Below, piece after piece: positions 11,531-22,440 of a stretch of DNA of 64,000 bases (position 1 is its first letter; every line of letters starts with the position of its first letter). The position numbers were made by a program, and so were the translations under genes. Source of the DNA: Piliocolobus tephrosceles (lineage: Eukaryota; Chordata; Mammalia; Primates; Cercopithecidae); the NCBI RefSeq assembly GCF_002776525.5, contig NC_045437.1:131970590-132034589 (forward strand). Reading direction: 5' to 3'. Below the pieces are notes generated by a model, which did not search any database, was not told the origin of the DNA, and saw nothing but the letters and a program-made list of their open reading frames with translations.

Positions 11531-11970
11531 TGTTGCCAAAATGGCCCACCGGGAGGCTCAAGACTCTAGAATTTGTTCAGGATTTGAGAGAAAGTCACTG
11601 AAATGGCAAGTCCAGTGGGGGCATAAGATGGGCATTATCTGGAAACCTATGTAGTAGTGAATACCAAAGAAGCATCCCTTCAGTGAGCTGTGTTTGTTAT
11701 ACAGGAAGCTGCCACATCTATCTTGCTGTTTGGAAATGCTGGCAGAAAACGTTCCTGTTCCTGACTAAGCAACAGCAAGTTTAAATATAGATGAGGGCTC
11801 TCAAACTGCTGCTGTTGAGGCTATAACAGGTGACAGTATAAATTTTTTTTTCGTAGATAAGCACGTTACAAAGCCTTTGAAAGTTGAGCATGAACCATGA
11901 CTACTCTTGAGTGTTTATCCCCAAGAGCTTTTAATGTGATGCTGGGGACCATTGTCATTTACTGAAGGAT

Positions 11971-12038
11971 TTGTCTATTTGCTATGAATGTCAAGAGACT
12001 GAGAACTTGTCTATTTACCATGAATGTCAAGAGACTGA
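11971..12038. repeat. 36-bp tandem duplication
   Basis: 'ttgtctattt' followed by 'atgaatgtcaagagactga' occurs at 11971 and again at 12007, a 36-bp period. The 32 aligned bases differ at two sites. Because the period is a multiple of three, the reading frame is kept across it. Confidence 0.85.
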
Positions 12039-12045
12039 CATTCAT
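12020..12045. repeat. Perfect 9-bp hairpin in the duplicated unit
   Basis: ATGAATGTC (12020-12028) and GACATTCAT (12037-12045) are perfect inverted repeats around an 8-base loop AAGAGACT. Only the second copy of the 36-bp duplication has the right arm. Confidence 0.85.
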
Positions 12046-12489
12046 AAAGATGAACAAATACCTTACCTACAGAGGCTGTGCCTTCAAGGAGGTCATTTGA
12101 GGCTGATGACAAGTGAAGAGCATAGAAGTAATTCTAGGGGGATTCTTCTGTCCCCAAAGAACAAGGGAAATGGCAAAGGAGGGATTTTGCTGACCTCCTC
12201 AAAGGATTTAACATTTGGAGAGTTACTTGCTCAACACTTAGTCAACAATATGAACAGGGAACATTTACACAGACCAGAACAGAACACAGGTCAGTGGGCG
12301 GGACAAACATGGAGAAGATGGGGGCCCTCTCCTTGGAGAGGTGATGCTTAGTTTGGAAGGTCAAACACTCAAATAACACTGCACCAATGCTTCCAAAACA
12401 ACTAACACACCAGGGCACATGAAGAGAATGCAAACTGAATGGCACAGTGTAAACAGGAGAGGAGCCAAATTTCACTGGGACCAGTTTTG

Positions 12490-12765
12490 ACATTTACTGG
12501 CCACTGTGTGTGCAATGTTAAAGACTAGAGATAGAAAAACATGATTTTTCTATCCTCAAGGAGCTTAAAAATGGGATGTGGAGACAGACATGGAATCCCA
12601 GATGTGGTCAGTGCTAAGACAAAGGTAACCCAGGTGCTAGGAATCCAGAAGGAGACGAGTCAGGCAGGGCTTCCCAGAGCTGAATGTTAGCGCATAAGAA
12701 AGTTGTCAGTGGTGGTCAAGGGGTGGTAGGAGGAATGCAAAGCTGAGAAGACATGTTCCAGGTCA
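12490..12765 (-). mobile_element. L2 LINE 3' fragment
   Basis: Reverse complement of the L2 3' region: 'tcctcaaggagcttaaaa', 'gtggagacagacat', then 'gcagggcttcccagagctg'. Old and diverged. Confidence 0.65.
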
Positions 12766-12850
12766 CACAGGTCATCACTGGTAATGCTAAAATGTGAACC
12801 CAATCTTTCTGGCTCTAAATCCCTTATAATTTCCACTATAACAGGTTGTC
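12766..12850 (-). mobile_element. MIR-like fragment
   Basis: 'ggtcacacaggtcatcactgg', 'tgtgaacccaatctttctgg' follow the reverse-complement MIR consensus. Confidence 0.5.
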
Positions 12851-13294
12851 TCCCAAGTTGGGAAAGATAGATTATTTGCTATATGTAGATACTATATTTT
12901 AGGCTTGGCTTTAACTGTACTAATCTTGACTATTATTTACATAAGAACTTAAATAATTGACCCAATATGGAAACTTTAAGTGGTTTACTGTTTTTTGCTG
13001 AAGGCCAAAATTTGGCCTAAAGCAAGGACTCATTAAATATTTGATGAATAAGCTGAATGAACGAAGGAATGAGTGTATACCTCCATGAATAAATGATGAG
13101 ACTGTGGAGACAGACGGGAGTAGAGACATGAAAGACATGGAAGAGATAAGTCTAAAATAGAGTTTTGAGAGAAGGAGGGTCATGAAATGGAAAATAAAAA
13201 TCAAGAAGAGCAAACAGAAACGCAAGGAGGGAAAAACAATTAGGTTAGGCATGTTACTCTCATAGCTTCAGTCAATGAAAGCTGTAATATCAGT
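12851..13294. other. Unique DNA, no gene seen
   Basis: No repeat recognised with confidence. The stretch near 13035-13110 has a weak L2-like 'gatgaataagctgaatgaacg' text. Confidence 0.4.
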
Positions 13295-13530
13295 ACCAGC
13301 CCAGTGTGGTTTATTGAACATTTACTATGTGCCAGGTCTCATATTTTTTTTTTTTTTTTGTACATATGGCTAATCCTTATTACAGACCTGCAGGTCAGGT
13401 GGCATTTTTCCATTGGATAGTTGATGAAACAGCGTAAGAAATGTTTGTAACCTGGCATAGCAAAAATTGGAGATTGGATTAAAATACAGATCACTTGATC
13501 TAAAGACCCTTGTTATTTTCAATATATTCC
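13295..13530 (-). mobile_element. MIR SINE
   Basis: 'ttattgaacatttactatgt', 'gccaggtctcata', an inserted T-run at about 13337-13353, then 'ggatagttgatgaaacagcg'. The T-run interrupts the MIR and may be a slippage expansion. Confidence 0.65.
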
Positions 13531-13724
13531 CTTCCAATGAGCTACTAATTCTAAGCATCAGCCACATGCAGTAAGCACAACCTTTTTCTAAGTTTACAAT
13601 ATAGGGGTCATCCTAAACCTTTAATCTAGATTGTAATGTATGAAAAAGTGGGTAGTTTCAAGGAAACTATTTCTGGGAAATTAATGTATTGGCTTTGATT
13701 ATAACATTCAAAGTTGGAGAAATT

Positions 13725-14965
13725 CAATTATTCACTTACTCTTCATTATTTATTGACCATCAGTTCATTTTCTAAGTGTAAGAGTTGCCAGTGAGACCAA
13801 GTCTTTGCCTTCAGAAACATTAGCTTTTAGATGAGGATGAGCAGAGAAACACACACACAAATAATATAAATAAAAATTTTAGATTGTGATAAGCCTATGA
13901 AGAAAATGAAGGCAAGCCACAAAGTAGCCCTTGACTGTGGGGTGGAGGAGCTACTAAAGGTGACCCAGGGAGACCCTCTTCCCTGAGCAGTGGTCTGAGG
14001 GTGAGATGAGCCAGGAGTGAGCATATCTGAGGTATCTGTGGTTCTCAAGAGAAGAACAGGTACAAAAACCCTGAGAAGAGAGTAAGCACAACGACTTTAA
14101 TCAACAGAAGTCCCCAGTGTGACTTGATCCTAGTGGATGAGAACAGTCAGAACAGGAGTTGAGAGCTGTGGACAAGTAGTCAGGGGACAAAACAGATATG
14201 ATGTTGTAGACCACAGTAAGGACTGCATTTTATCTGAATAGGAATTCATTAGATTTGTGTACAAGGAATTTCCTAACTTCCTAATGGACCATAGATTTTA
14301 GATGGCATGGTAGACAGAAGGAGACCAGTGAATGGCTATTACCTGCATCCAGGTGCAAGGTGATAATGGCATGGACTAAAGTGGGAGAAGTGGAGATAGT
14401 GAAAACTTGGTAAAATCTTGAAATATATTTTAGATTTACAGTTGATGGGATTTGCTGATGAAGTGGCTGTAGGGTCAGAAAAAAGAGGAATCAAGGATAA
14501 CTCCTGAGATTTTGACTTAATTGGCAAGAATTAAGTCCCACTTCCTGAGATGGGGAAATAGGTTGGGTATGAGGGGGAAATGAGTTCTATGTAATTCATA
14601 TGTATGAGGTGATGCATATTAAATACATACGGATGTCAAACAGTAGGATTCAGGAATGTAAGGCTCACAGGGCAAGTCAGATCTGGAGATGATAATGAAG
14701 ACATCATCACCATATTGAGATTTAAAGCTTCGGGTTCAGAAGAGATCACCAAGGGAGTGTGCAAATAAAAAGGAGAAGAGGAGTAAAAACAAGGCCTTGG
14801 GACATATGAATGGAGGCCCAGTTGAGAAGGAAAGACTAGCATAGGTAAAAGGAAGATGAGGCATGTGTGAGGTATGGAAACCTGGGGAAGAAAGTGTTTC
14901 AAGAAGAAGGCAGTGGTAACTTGTATGACATATGACTAAGAGGCCAAATAAAATGAGAAAGCAGA
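13725..14965 (-). mobile_element. L2 LINE, 3' UTR through reverse-transcriptase region
   Basis: Read on the minus strand, this 1.2-kb block goes from L2 ORF2 into the 3' UTR. The 3' part (13725-14060) has 'tattgaccatcagttc' and 'tgccttcagaaacattagc'. The coding part encodes a decayed reverse-transcriptase segment resembling L2 'SLGDLI...YADDSQIYI'; the catalytic box reads YGDD at 14703-14714. Stops and frameshifts are frequent. An ancient mammalian LINE remnant with no function expected. Confidence 0.75.
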
Positions 14966-15064
14966 ATTTGCCATGCTATACAGCCCCAGGTTTCTGTGTA
15001 GGTATTTAGATTGTGCCCTACACAAGAATCCCTGGCTGAATGGGTGAGGGGAGGCTGAAATCCG

Positions 15065-15480
15065 GCTCCTGCATCTGTTCGCCAATACTCTGCACTCCTT
15101 CCTGCCTCAGGCACTTCATACCTGCTGTTTGCTCTACCTGGGACAGCCTCCCATCATTTTCCCCTTTCCACCAGCCCTCCCCTCTTAACCTAATCAATCT
15201 CTTCTCCTTTCTTTAAGCCTCAGCTTAAACAACTTTTTCTTCTACCTGGAAACCTTTCCTGACTGCCCAAACTTCTGTATTTTTCATTAGTAACAGCACA
15301 AGTGTAATTACATCTCTTACTGGATGCCTAATCTTTCCTAATCTGTTTCCCCTGGTACTATATTAGTTCTGGGAATGCAGGACAACGTATTTCTTGTTCA
15401 CCTTATGATCCACAGAGCCCAGCATGGTGCCTGACACATCAGAGACCCTCAATACCTCTTTGTTAAATGAGTGAATACAT
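15065..15480 (+). mobile_element. L2 LINE 3' end
   Basis: Follows the L2 consensus well: 'cttcctgcctcaggcacttc', 'gctgtttgctctacctggga', 'ctttaagcctcagcttaaac', 'cacagagcccagcatggtgc', 'tttgttaaatgagtgaat'. It faces the minus-strand L2 next to it and ends in a GAAT repeat. Confidence 0.88.
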
Positions 15481-15502
15481 GAATGAATGAATGAATGAAT
15501 GA
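15481..15502. repeat. (GAAT)n microsatellite at the L2 end
   Basis: Five and a half perfect GAAT units. L2 elements end in short tandem repeats of this type, so it probably grew from the L2 tail. Confidence 0.85.
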
Positions 15503-16584
15503 TCAGACGGACAAAACCTTGTTGAAGCCTTTGTTTCCTTGAGAACTAAATTTTGAACATAGAATCTTGCTTCAGCCTCAGTTAGACTGATGTGCTTATT
15601 AGCAACTTTCTACTGAATTCTGATGACTCTTCTCCCTAAGCCTCTCAGTTTGCCTCCAGGGCAGCTGGGTCTGTTGCCTCTTTGGTAAGATGATGATCTA
15701 GATTGCAGTAGGGGACACATCTACTTCTGTGTTTCTACATCATCTATGCTAATGTTAAGACTCTTCAGTTGTGCTTTCATGTTGCCCAGCAACCCTGCCA
15801 TGCACATGATGGGAGCATCCTGATCACCAGAACCAAGTTTGGTTTCCTGTTACTAGCTCAATAAAACCAAGGGGAAAGAGGTGATAGTTGGTCATATGAG
15901 ACAGTGGATCTCAGCCTTTTTTCTTCTATTGCACTCATGATATTCACACTAATAACATGTTCCCAAAGTTTAGCCATATTTTGATACCCCCAAAAGGCTT
16001 CACCCCACAAAATAAGAGTACCAGGAAATATAACCATTTAAATAGGCACAATTCAAAAGTGGATCAGTGAAGGTCATAAATATAGTAGGCTGAGGATTAG
16101 TAAAATTCGTCCTAAGCTAGAAGCAGGTCTATCCTTTTCTTTCCTATAAGAAAATATTGGATTGCAGGTGAAGGACAATGTTAGAAATCTCATAATAGCC
16201 TTGAATTGGCTATAATAAACATAAAAATGTCTATAATAAACACACAAAATTTTGTTTTCATCATAAAAACAAGTAGGTCTTTACGTTTCATCATGAATAA
16301 TATCCCTATTTTGACAATTACCACAATTATATTTTTCACAAGCTTTAATTTTTAAGAATGTCAGTGTTGTGGTAGGAAGCACTTTTGAGAATGAATCATG
16401 AGTTCTGGCTTTAATACTCAAATAAAGGGAAACAATGGCTCCTTATGTCCTTAAGTAGCACCATGGTACTTGCTAAGGGTTTTCAATAGAATTTCACAGG
16501 TGGGTTTTGCATGACAATACTAGTTTAGTGGCTAAGGAACACATTGGGAAGGTCAAGAGCACCTCTTCCTTTGATGCTCTAGAG
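15503..16584. other. Unique DNA, no gene seen
   Basis: No repeat family, RNA gene or coding exon recognised. Confidence 0.45.
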
Positions 16585-16769
16585 AGTGATTCTCAAAGTG
16601 TGGTCCCCTGACTAGCAGCAATAGCATCACTTTGGAACATATTGGACATAGAAATGATCAAACTTCACTCCAGATGTACTGAATCAGAAACTCTGGGGTG
16701 GGATTCGGCAATCTACATTTAACAACGCCTCCAGGTAATTTTGGTGCACTCTACAGTTTGAGAAACACT
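16585..16769 (+). mobile_element. MER5A-type hAT-Charlie DNA transposon
   Basis: Near-complete non-autonomous element: 'attctcaaagtgtggtcccc' at the left end, 'actgaatcagaaactctggg' in the middle, and a terminal 'gtttgagaaacact' that is the inverted complement of the left end. No transposase coding sequence. Confidence 0.9.
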
Positions 16770-17544
16770 AAATCTAGAATAGCAGCATATTTGTTCACTA
16801 AGGAGAGAATAAATATAAGACTTTAAAATACGGAACCAAGTTAAAAAAAAATGCATGATCCATGATTTTCAATCCACCAAGACACTACAGAAAATGTAGC
16901 TATCACAGTAGAAATAGCAGTCAAGGGTGGGAGGGAGGAAGTGGGTTACAAGACTTTTCAAAAACTAAAAGGCACAATTTCTCCAAATACAAGACTGAAA
17001 CAAATTAAAAGTCAAACAATAAAATATGATATATAATAAAGGAAAGTTGGCTTCTACACATGCAGTAACTAAATCTATTCAAAATAAAAACATCGGTAAT
17101 TGGCAGCTGGCATGAAGTCATCAGGAGATGCCTGCCGAGAGATTCCCACAATGTCCTAGTTAAAAGTTACATATAATATGCCCATATATAAGCTTGTTAT
17201 TGAGAAGTGTGAGAACATCAAGTAGGGCATAGTTCTTGAATCCTCCCCCAAGAAAGATGGGCAGATATGAAGAGCTGAAATTATTTCCCAAGAGATTAGG
17301 GTATAGGGTGAAATCCCAGTCTTAATACCCACTTCATCTCTCCCACACGACAGCTGGCAGCATAGGCTGAAGACAGATCCCTGAACTGGGCTATGGGAGC
17401 ATCCAAAAGGAATGAGAGACTTGATACCACTCCCCGCCAGCCCGCCCCGCCGCCTGTTCTGGAAAATTTTGCACTCAAATCAAGGAGATAAGGAGATCAG
17501 GCCAATATTTTCAAACCTCCCAAGGGCAAGCCACCTGAATTCAT
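16770..17544. other. Unique DNA, no gene seen
   Basis: No repeat recognised. A small C-rich patch near 17433-17455 is the only GC-rich spot. Confidence 0.45.
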
Positions 17545-17965
17545 GAGGACACCATGGTAGCAAGTAACAAAAACTAATCGCTGCCTAGTTAAAGAGAAAA
17601 AAAGAAATTTATTATGAGACTACAGAGATATCTTATCAAGGGTGGAAATTAACTGGATCTCAGGGTGCAATTAGAACTAGGAAGCTGAAAGAAATTTTCT
17701 CTGTTTCTCCCTTTCTCTCAAACCTGTCTCTGTGTGCCTGTTTCATTCTTTATCTACATCTCTGAAACACATGACTGAATTGGCCATCCCCAGAATGAGT
17801 CTATACAATGATGTTCAACTTGTAGCCTCATATTATCAGATAGCCTGATTCTAGTCTCTCTTGGTGACAGATTCTGAGAAAGTGAATCTGCTTGACCTTG
17901 CTTGTGTCATGTACAGCCTTGACTCAAACTTCCACAACTGGGTATTGCCACTGGTTACAAAAATG
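17545..17965 (-). mobile_element. Ancient interspersed repeat, family not named
   Basis: Text such as 'ggtagcaagtaacaaaaact', 'aaatttattatgagactac' and a later 'tgcttgtgtcatgt' block follows a mammalian repeat I recognise but cannot name with confidence. A second copy in the opposite orientation lies at 37500-37965. Confidence 0.4.
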
Positions 17966-18516
17966 AATCCTGGGCTGGGGTCTATGGAAGGGAAAGGCAG
18001 CAGGCAGTTCACAGACTAACATGGAAGAAGATAGCTCTGTGGCTGGAAAGATGCGTTAAGATGACTCGTACCCTATCAGAAAAGCGCATCACCATAAATA
18101 AACCAATTGACTCTATCTGAAAAACTCTCAGGGAAGGGGTGGTTAATGGGGCTAATCTAAAGATGGAGAAATATTAATAATATCTCTTATGGCAATAGTT
18201 TTCAATATAGTGGTTCGCTGGGATGAACTGAGAAGCAAATACATGGCCATTCACCAGAGCTTGCAATCTTTGAGCTAAGTGAGCATGATCATACCAAATC
18301 CACATGGTAAAATATAGAAAATCTTTGGAAAGCACTATGGTGCAACTCAAGAATACAAGAAACCATTATTTTCACTTATTTGAGTATTAAAGCCAGGACT
18401 ACACCATTTATTCCCAGCAGTATTTTTTACTACAGTATTTGATATCCCTAAAAGTTAAAGTTCTTGATAAATAGAGCAGCTGTCAAAATAGAGATTTTTC
18501 TTATTGAGGAAAAAGC
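17966..18516. other. Unique DNA, no gene seen
   Basis: No feature recognised. Confidence 0.45.
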
Positions 18517-18526
18517 CCGTTTTTTT

Positions 18527-18829
18527 TTTTGTTTGTTTTTTTTTTTTTTGAGGCGGAGTCTCGCTCTGTCGCCCGGACTGGAGTGCAGTGGCCGGATCTC
18601 AGCTCACTGCAAGCTCCGCCTCCTGGATTCACACTATCCTCCTGCCTCAGCCTCCGGAGTAGCTGGGACTACAGGCGCCCGCCACCTCGCCCGGCTAGTT
18701 TTTGTATTTTTAGTAGAGACGGGGTTTCACCGTGTTCGCCAGGATGGTCTCGATTTCCTGACCCCGTGATCCACCCGTCTCGGCCTCCCAAAGTGCTGGG
18801 ATTACAGGCTTGAGCCACTGCGCCCGGCC
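18527..18829 (-). mobile_element. AluYRa-type SINE (Old World monkey lineage)
   Basis: A full-length, little-diverged Alu with a T-rich tail on the left. In sense orientation it carries CTCAAGCCTG, CCGAGACGGG, CTAGCCGGGCGAGG and GAGATCCGGCC, four markers of the cercopithecid AluYRa group that human AluY lacks. The target duplication CCGTTTTTTT lies at 18517-18526 and 18830-18839. Overlapping frames that read like 'Alu protein' are not genes. Confidence 0.92.
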
Positions 18830-18839
18830 CCGTTTTTTT

Positions 18840-19628
18840 CTATGCCGATGAAAGCAAGATTTTTGATGCATTGGTGGGATTCAATGTAAACAAGTTTACA
18901 AGCTGCCCATATGAACTATCTTGGATGAATAACTAAGATTTGCCTAAAATTTTCTACTATTATCAGAAAAGAGGAAATATGGTGAATGTAATTTTTCGGG
19001 GGCCAAAAATATGATATAAACTTTAAGACTCTTTCCATATTTGATGAAATAATGAATCACGCTTATTATGGACTTGTTTGAAAAAGTATTTTGAAGTGTG
19101 TATGTAGAATTCTACTTTGTTTTAAAATCTCTCAAGGATTTCCTGGATAAATACTTTTCATGTATATATTCTTATTTATGCACATGACTTTAGTAATTCT
19201 AGATTTGTTTCTGGTGACTCAGTTTTTGTTCTATAATTTTATGAATATGTCTATACAAAGGAGATTAAATTGCCTCACCATACAATGTAACCAATCACTC
19301 TTACAAACTATTTCATAAAATAGTGCCTTGAAGTCAGATTAGGAACTAATCCCCCCTTTCAAGGTTAGTCTCAAAGAAAGCAATCAACTGGCTGTAGACA
19401 CAAAAAGGTACTTTCATTCCCCCAAACATAATTCATTTTGACTCTATAATAAGCCTTGGGATTTCTGACTGTGATGACTTGTGACTTAACTGTGTTAAGG
19501 TTGGTAAAAGAAAATTATCTGATTGGATGGCAAATTAGACCATTCTAAGTCAATAGCATTTTAGTCTCAATGACTTTGTTAGATTATAATACAGTCAAAA
19601 ACAGAGCTTTAGGGGAATGAGATATAGA
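18840..19628. other. Unique AT-rich DNA, no gene seen
   Basis: No feature recognised. Confidence 0.45.
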
Positions 19629-19642
19629 TCTGGTAAGTTTTG

Positions 19643-19926
19643 TTTTTGTTTTGTTTGAGATGGTGTTCATTCAAAGCTGGAATGCAGTGGTGTGATCACA
19701 GTTCACCGCAGCCTTGAACTTCTGGGCTCAAGCAATCCTTCCACCTCTATCTCCTAAGTAGCTAGGATTACAGGTGCACACCACCACACCTAATTTTTTA
19801 AAAGATTTTTGTAGAGACAGGGTCTCCCTAGGTTGCCCAGGCTGGTCTCGAACTCTAGCCTTTAGTGATCCTCCTGCCTCTCTCCCAAAGTATTGGGATT
19901 ATAGGAGTGAGCCACTGCACCTGGCC
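19643..19926 (-). mobile_element. AluJ-type SINE
   Basis: Old, diverged dimeric Alu; 'cagccttgaacttctgggct' and 'gatcctcctgcctc' are AluJ-like. Target duplication of 14 bp with one mismatch: TCTGGTAAGTTTTG (19629-19642) and TCTGGTAAATTTTG (19927-19940). Confidence 0.92.
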
Positions 19927-19940
19927 TCTGGTAAATTTTG

Positions 19941-21327
19941 ATGAAAGGAAACCAAAAGGAAAAGGTTTGGGACATGGGGTGGGGATTCTACTGGAGCAGT
20001 ATCTAAATGGATGAAATCCATGAAGGACCCAGGAAGCTAGAATTTGGAGCCATCATAGACTTGAGAAGAACACTGAGTAGATAACTGAGTCTACCCAACC
20101 ACTTTGCAAAATACTAGGGTTCATTCTGTTGTGCATTTGCTCATCATACAAATTCATTCCACAAACACTAATGGAGCATGACTGTAGATGAAATACCATT
20201 TCAGACAGTGGAACAAGAGAAGAAAATTCAGTTTCCTAATTTAAAATCCAGAATAGTACCAACTAGACTAAGTTGCCTCTTTGTCCATGCAACTTTATGT
20301 CACAAATCAAAATAAAGGCAGGTCTTTAGGAGAACCTCATTGCTATCAGAGATGCTCTAAACTTGTAGGAGCCCATCAATTAAGTGTTTAGCACTCAGGT
20401 GTTGGTTTATTTTGGATCTTGGGCTTGATGTAATGATTTCTTCTTGAGAAAACTTGTTTTGAGTTTCCAGCTGTTGGGATCACATCCACAGAGACAAGGG
20501 AAGTCAACTTCCTTCCTCTCTTTCTCTCTCTGATTGAAGACAGTTTTGTGAACGTGGTGGGGGGTGGGGGGGGTGGGGATCATGATGGCTTGCAAACTCA
20601 GCATCAGCCTCCAATGCTTTTCATGTTTGTTGCTCAGAAAACTGAGATTCAGATTACCATGGTTTGGGAATTGAAATCCTGACAAGAACAATTAAATTCT
20701 GGATTTATATTCCTAGCAATTTCATCTTGTCATTTGTGGTTTTCTTCAAATTACAAAACAATTAAATGAAGAATTTGGCAAAGAAATTGAACCAGATGCA
20801 AGTTTCTTGTCCCCTCGCCCCCATTCCCTTTTAATGGCAGGAAAAAGAATGTAATTTAAGTCTTCCCAGCTCTTCAGGTGTGGAACAGCTGAACAGGCAT
20901 CTTGAAGGAGAAAGTGTCTCTTTCACTAAAGAGTGTGATGGAGTGTTTTATCTGCAATGTTGAAGAGGAAAGCCCTTGAAGTACAGAATTCCCTAAGAGA
21001 GATGAAACACACACATACTCCAACCACAGCATTTATTATCCTGACACTGCAATTTAGTAAACAAAAGATACAAAAAGTGTCATTCTGGCCTACCTTTTTG
21101 TAGATACACATATGAGAGAGTTCCTTGAAAATGTAATGAAGCCAAAAGCTTATTTGAAGACAAATTAAGCCCTGATATCTGAACTGGTCTAACAAATGCC
21201 AAATTATGTTGTCATATCCATTTAGATGAATGCTCAGAATTTTAATGTTCTTCTACAGATAGGTGATGCATAAGATCAAATACACTTTATGTACCTTTCA
21301 CATTCCCTATATCTGTTTCATCAGAAT

Positions 21328-21330
<3 letters not shown>
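19941..21330. other. Mostly unique DNA
   Basis: No gene seen. About 20140-20225 weakly resembles a minus-strand L2 3' end ('attcattccacaaacactaa'). A G-rich run at 20556-20578 is listed separately. The minus-strand frame at 20407-20691 matches nothing known. Confidence 0.4.
20556..20578 (+). other. G-quadruplex-prone G-run
   Basis: G2-T-G6-T-G8-T-G4. The runs are long enough to provide four G3 tracts with short loops. No promoter is recognisable beside it. Confidence 0.6.

Positions 21331-21377
<47 letters not shown>
21331..21377. repeat. Pure A47 tract
   Basis: Forty-seven uninterrupted A bases. The preceding sequence is not a retroelement tail that I recognise, so this is either a slippage-expanded A-run or the tail of an unrecognisably old or very short insertion. 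Its length will be hard to sequence exactly. Confidence 0.9.
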
Positions 21378-21378
<1 letters not shown>

Positions 21379-21959
21379 ATTTTTGTTGGATTTATCACCT
21401 GCATACACTCATTATACCTCTTAAAAATCCTTCAGTTTGTAGCACTAGCACGGCATTTAACAAACAGGCCCAAAATGCTCTTATAGAGCTTCAAAGGATG
21501 AACTCCATGCCATTTGGGAGCAGAATACCTCCAACCAGGTATTCAAGAGCAGACAATTTAAAAGACAGTATACATCATCCAAAGAAAGTTTGCAGGAAGT
21601 TTGGCTGTGCACTTCCAAAAATTAAACCCAAAGTGTTGCATTGCATTTTATTCTGAAAGAAGTGCAAGAGCTTCTGAATAATGATTTCCTATGCTGAATT
21701 ACACAGAAAAAGAACTTTTCCATTTTTCCTGACCCATGACTTGATATCAGACAAAAAGCCTACTGGGTGAAGGAAATGCTATTTGCCTGAGTGGTTCCAT
21801 TTTTGTCACCATCCACCTTCCTCTATCTTACTGCCAAACACACATGTGGACTTAGAACAAATAAAATTTTCCTTTCTGAATTTTGCCTCCCCTTCTAAGG
21901 AATATGCCAAGATGAGGAAAGCAGTGTTTGGCATTAGTGGATTCCATTAATATTGGCTA
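21378..21959. other. Unique DNA, no gene seen
   Basis: No feature recognised. Confidence 0.45.
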
Positions 21960-22135
21960 TAAAACTTACCAGTCATGGGATCTAGGACAAGTTTTTATCT
22001 CTGTACCAAAAAGTTTTCATCTTAAAAAAAATAGAAAAATATCATTACTTCCATAATAGAGTTATTGTGAGATAATATATGGAACGTCCCAGTGAAGCAG
22101 TTCTCAGCAGATGCCTGAATGCTATCATTGTTGAT
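21960..22135 (+). mobile_element. MIR SINE
   Basis: Diverged MIR: 'aaacttaccagtcatgggat', 'agttattgtgagataatata', followed by a decayed 3' end. Confidence 0.55.
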
Positions 22136-22289
22136 ATGAGTTTATGCTAGCTGCAGTCCACCACCTCTGATGACTTAGTATTTGCTCTCTCTTGTCTGTG
22201 CTCGCAAGATTTAACATCCACACTTGTGATCACCATTTATATATTCCCTGGAATTTGAATTGAATTGAAAAACATAAATTTTTTTCTTT

Positions 22290-22440
22290 TCTACAACAAC
22301 AATGCATGCTCAGATTAAAATTTTAACAAATTTAGATAAGTAAATAAAAATTACCTATAGTCTCATCTCTATGTAACATTTTGGTGTATGTCCTTCCATG
22401 TTTTGTTTAATTACAATGTATGACTATTTTACCTTTAGTA
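22290..22440 (+). mobile_element. Old L1 (L1ME-type) 3' UTR fragment
   Basis: 'gctcagattaaaattttaac', 'aaaaattacctatagtctca', 'acattttggtgtatgtcctt' follow the old L1M 3' UTR, the same family part as 262-575. Confidence 0.5.

Larger units (their letters stand above)
11531..12489. other. Unique DNA with a local duplication
   Basis: No repeat family recognised. A 126-codon frame spans 11971-12351, but its first codon is TTG and its first ATG lies further in. It contains the 36-bp duplication (giving two similar CYECQET/YHECQET peptides) and matches no protein I know. I do not call it a gene. Confidence 0.45.

Noticed and set aside
11971..12351. 126-codon plus-strand frame
   Set aside because: Starts at TTG, which is not a normal start codon in this kind of genome, resembles no protein and contains a local duplication. 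Kept only as a finding.
18464..18813. Frames resembling published Alu-derived peptides
   Set aside because: Entirely within the AluYRa element; such frames appear in every Alu of this orientation.
21331..21377. A47 tract as the tail of an Alu or L1
   Set aside because: No Alu or L1 3' UTR text directly precedes it.
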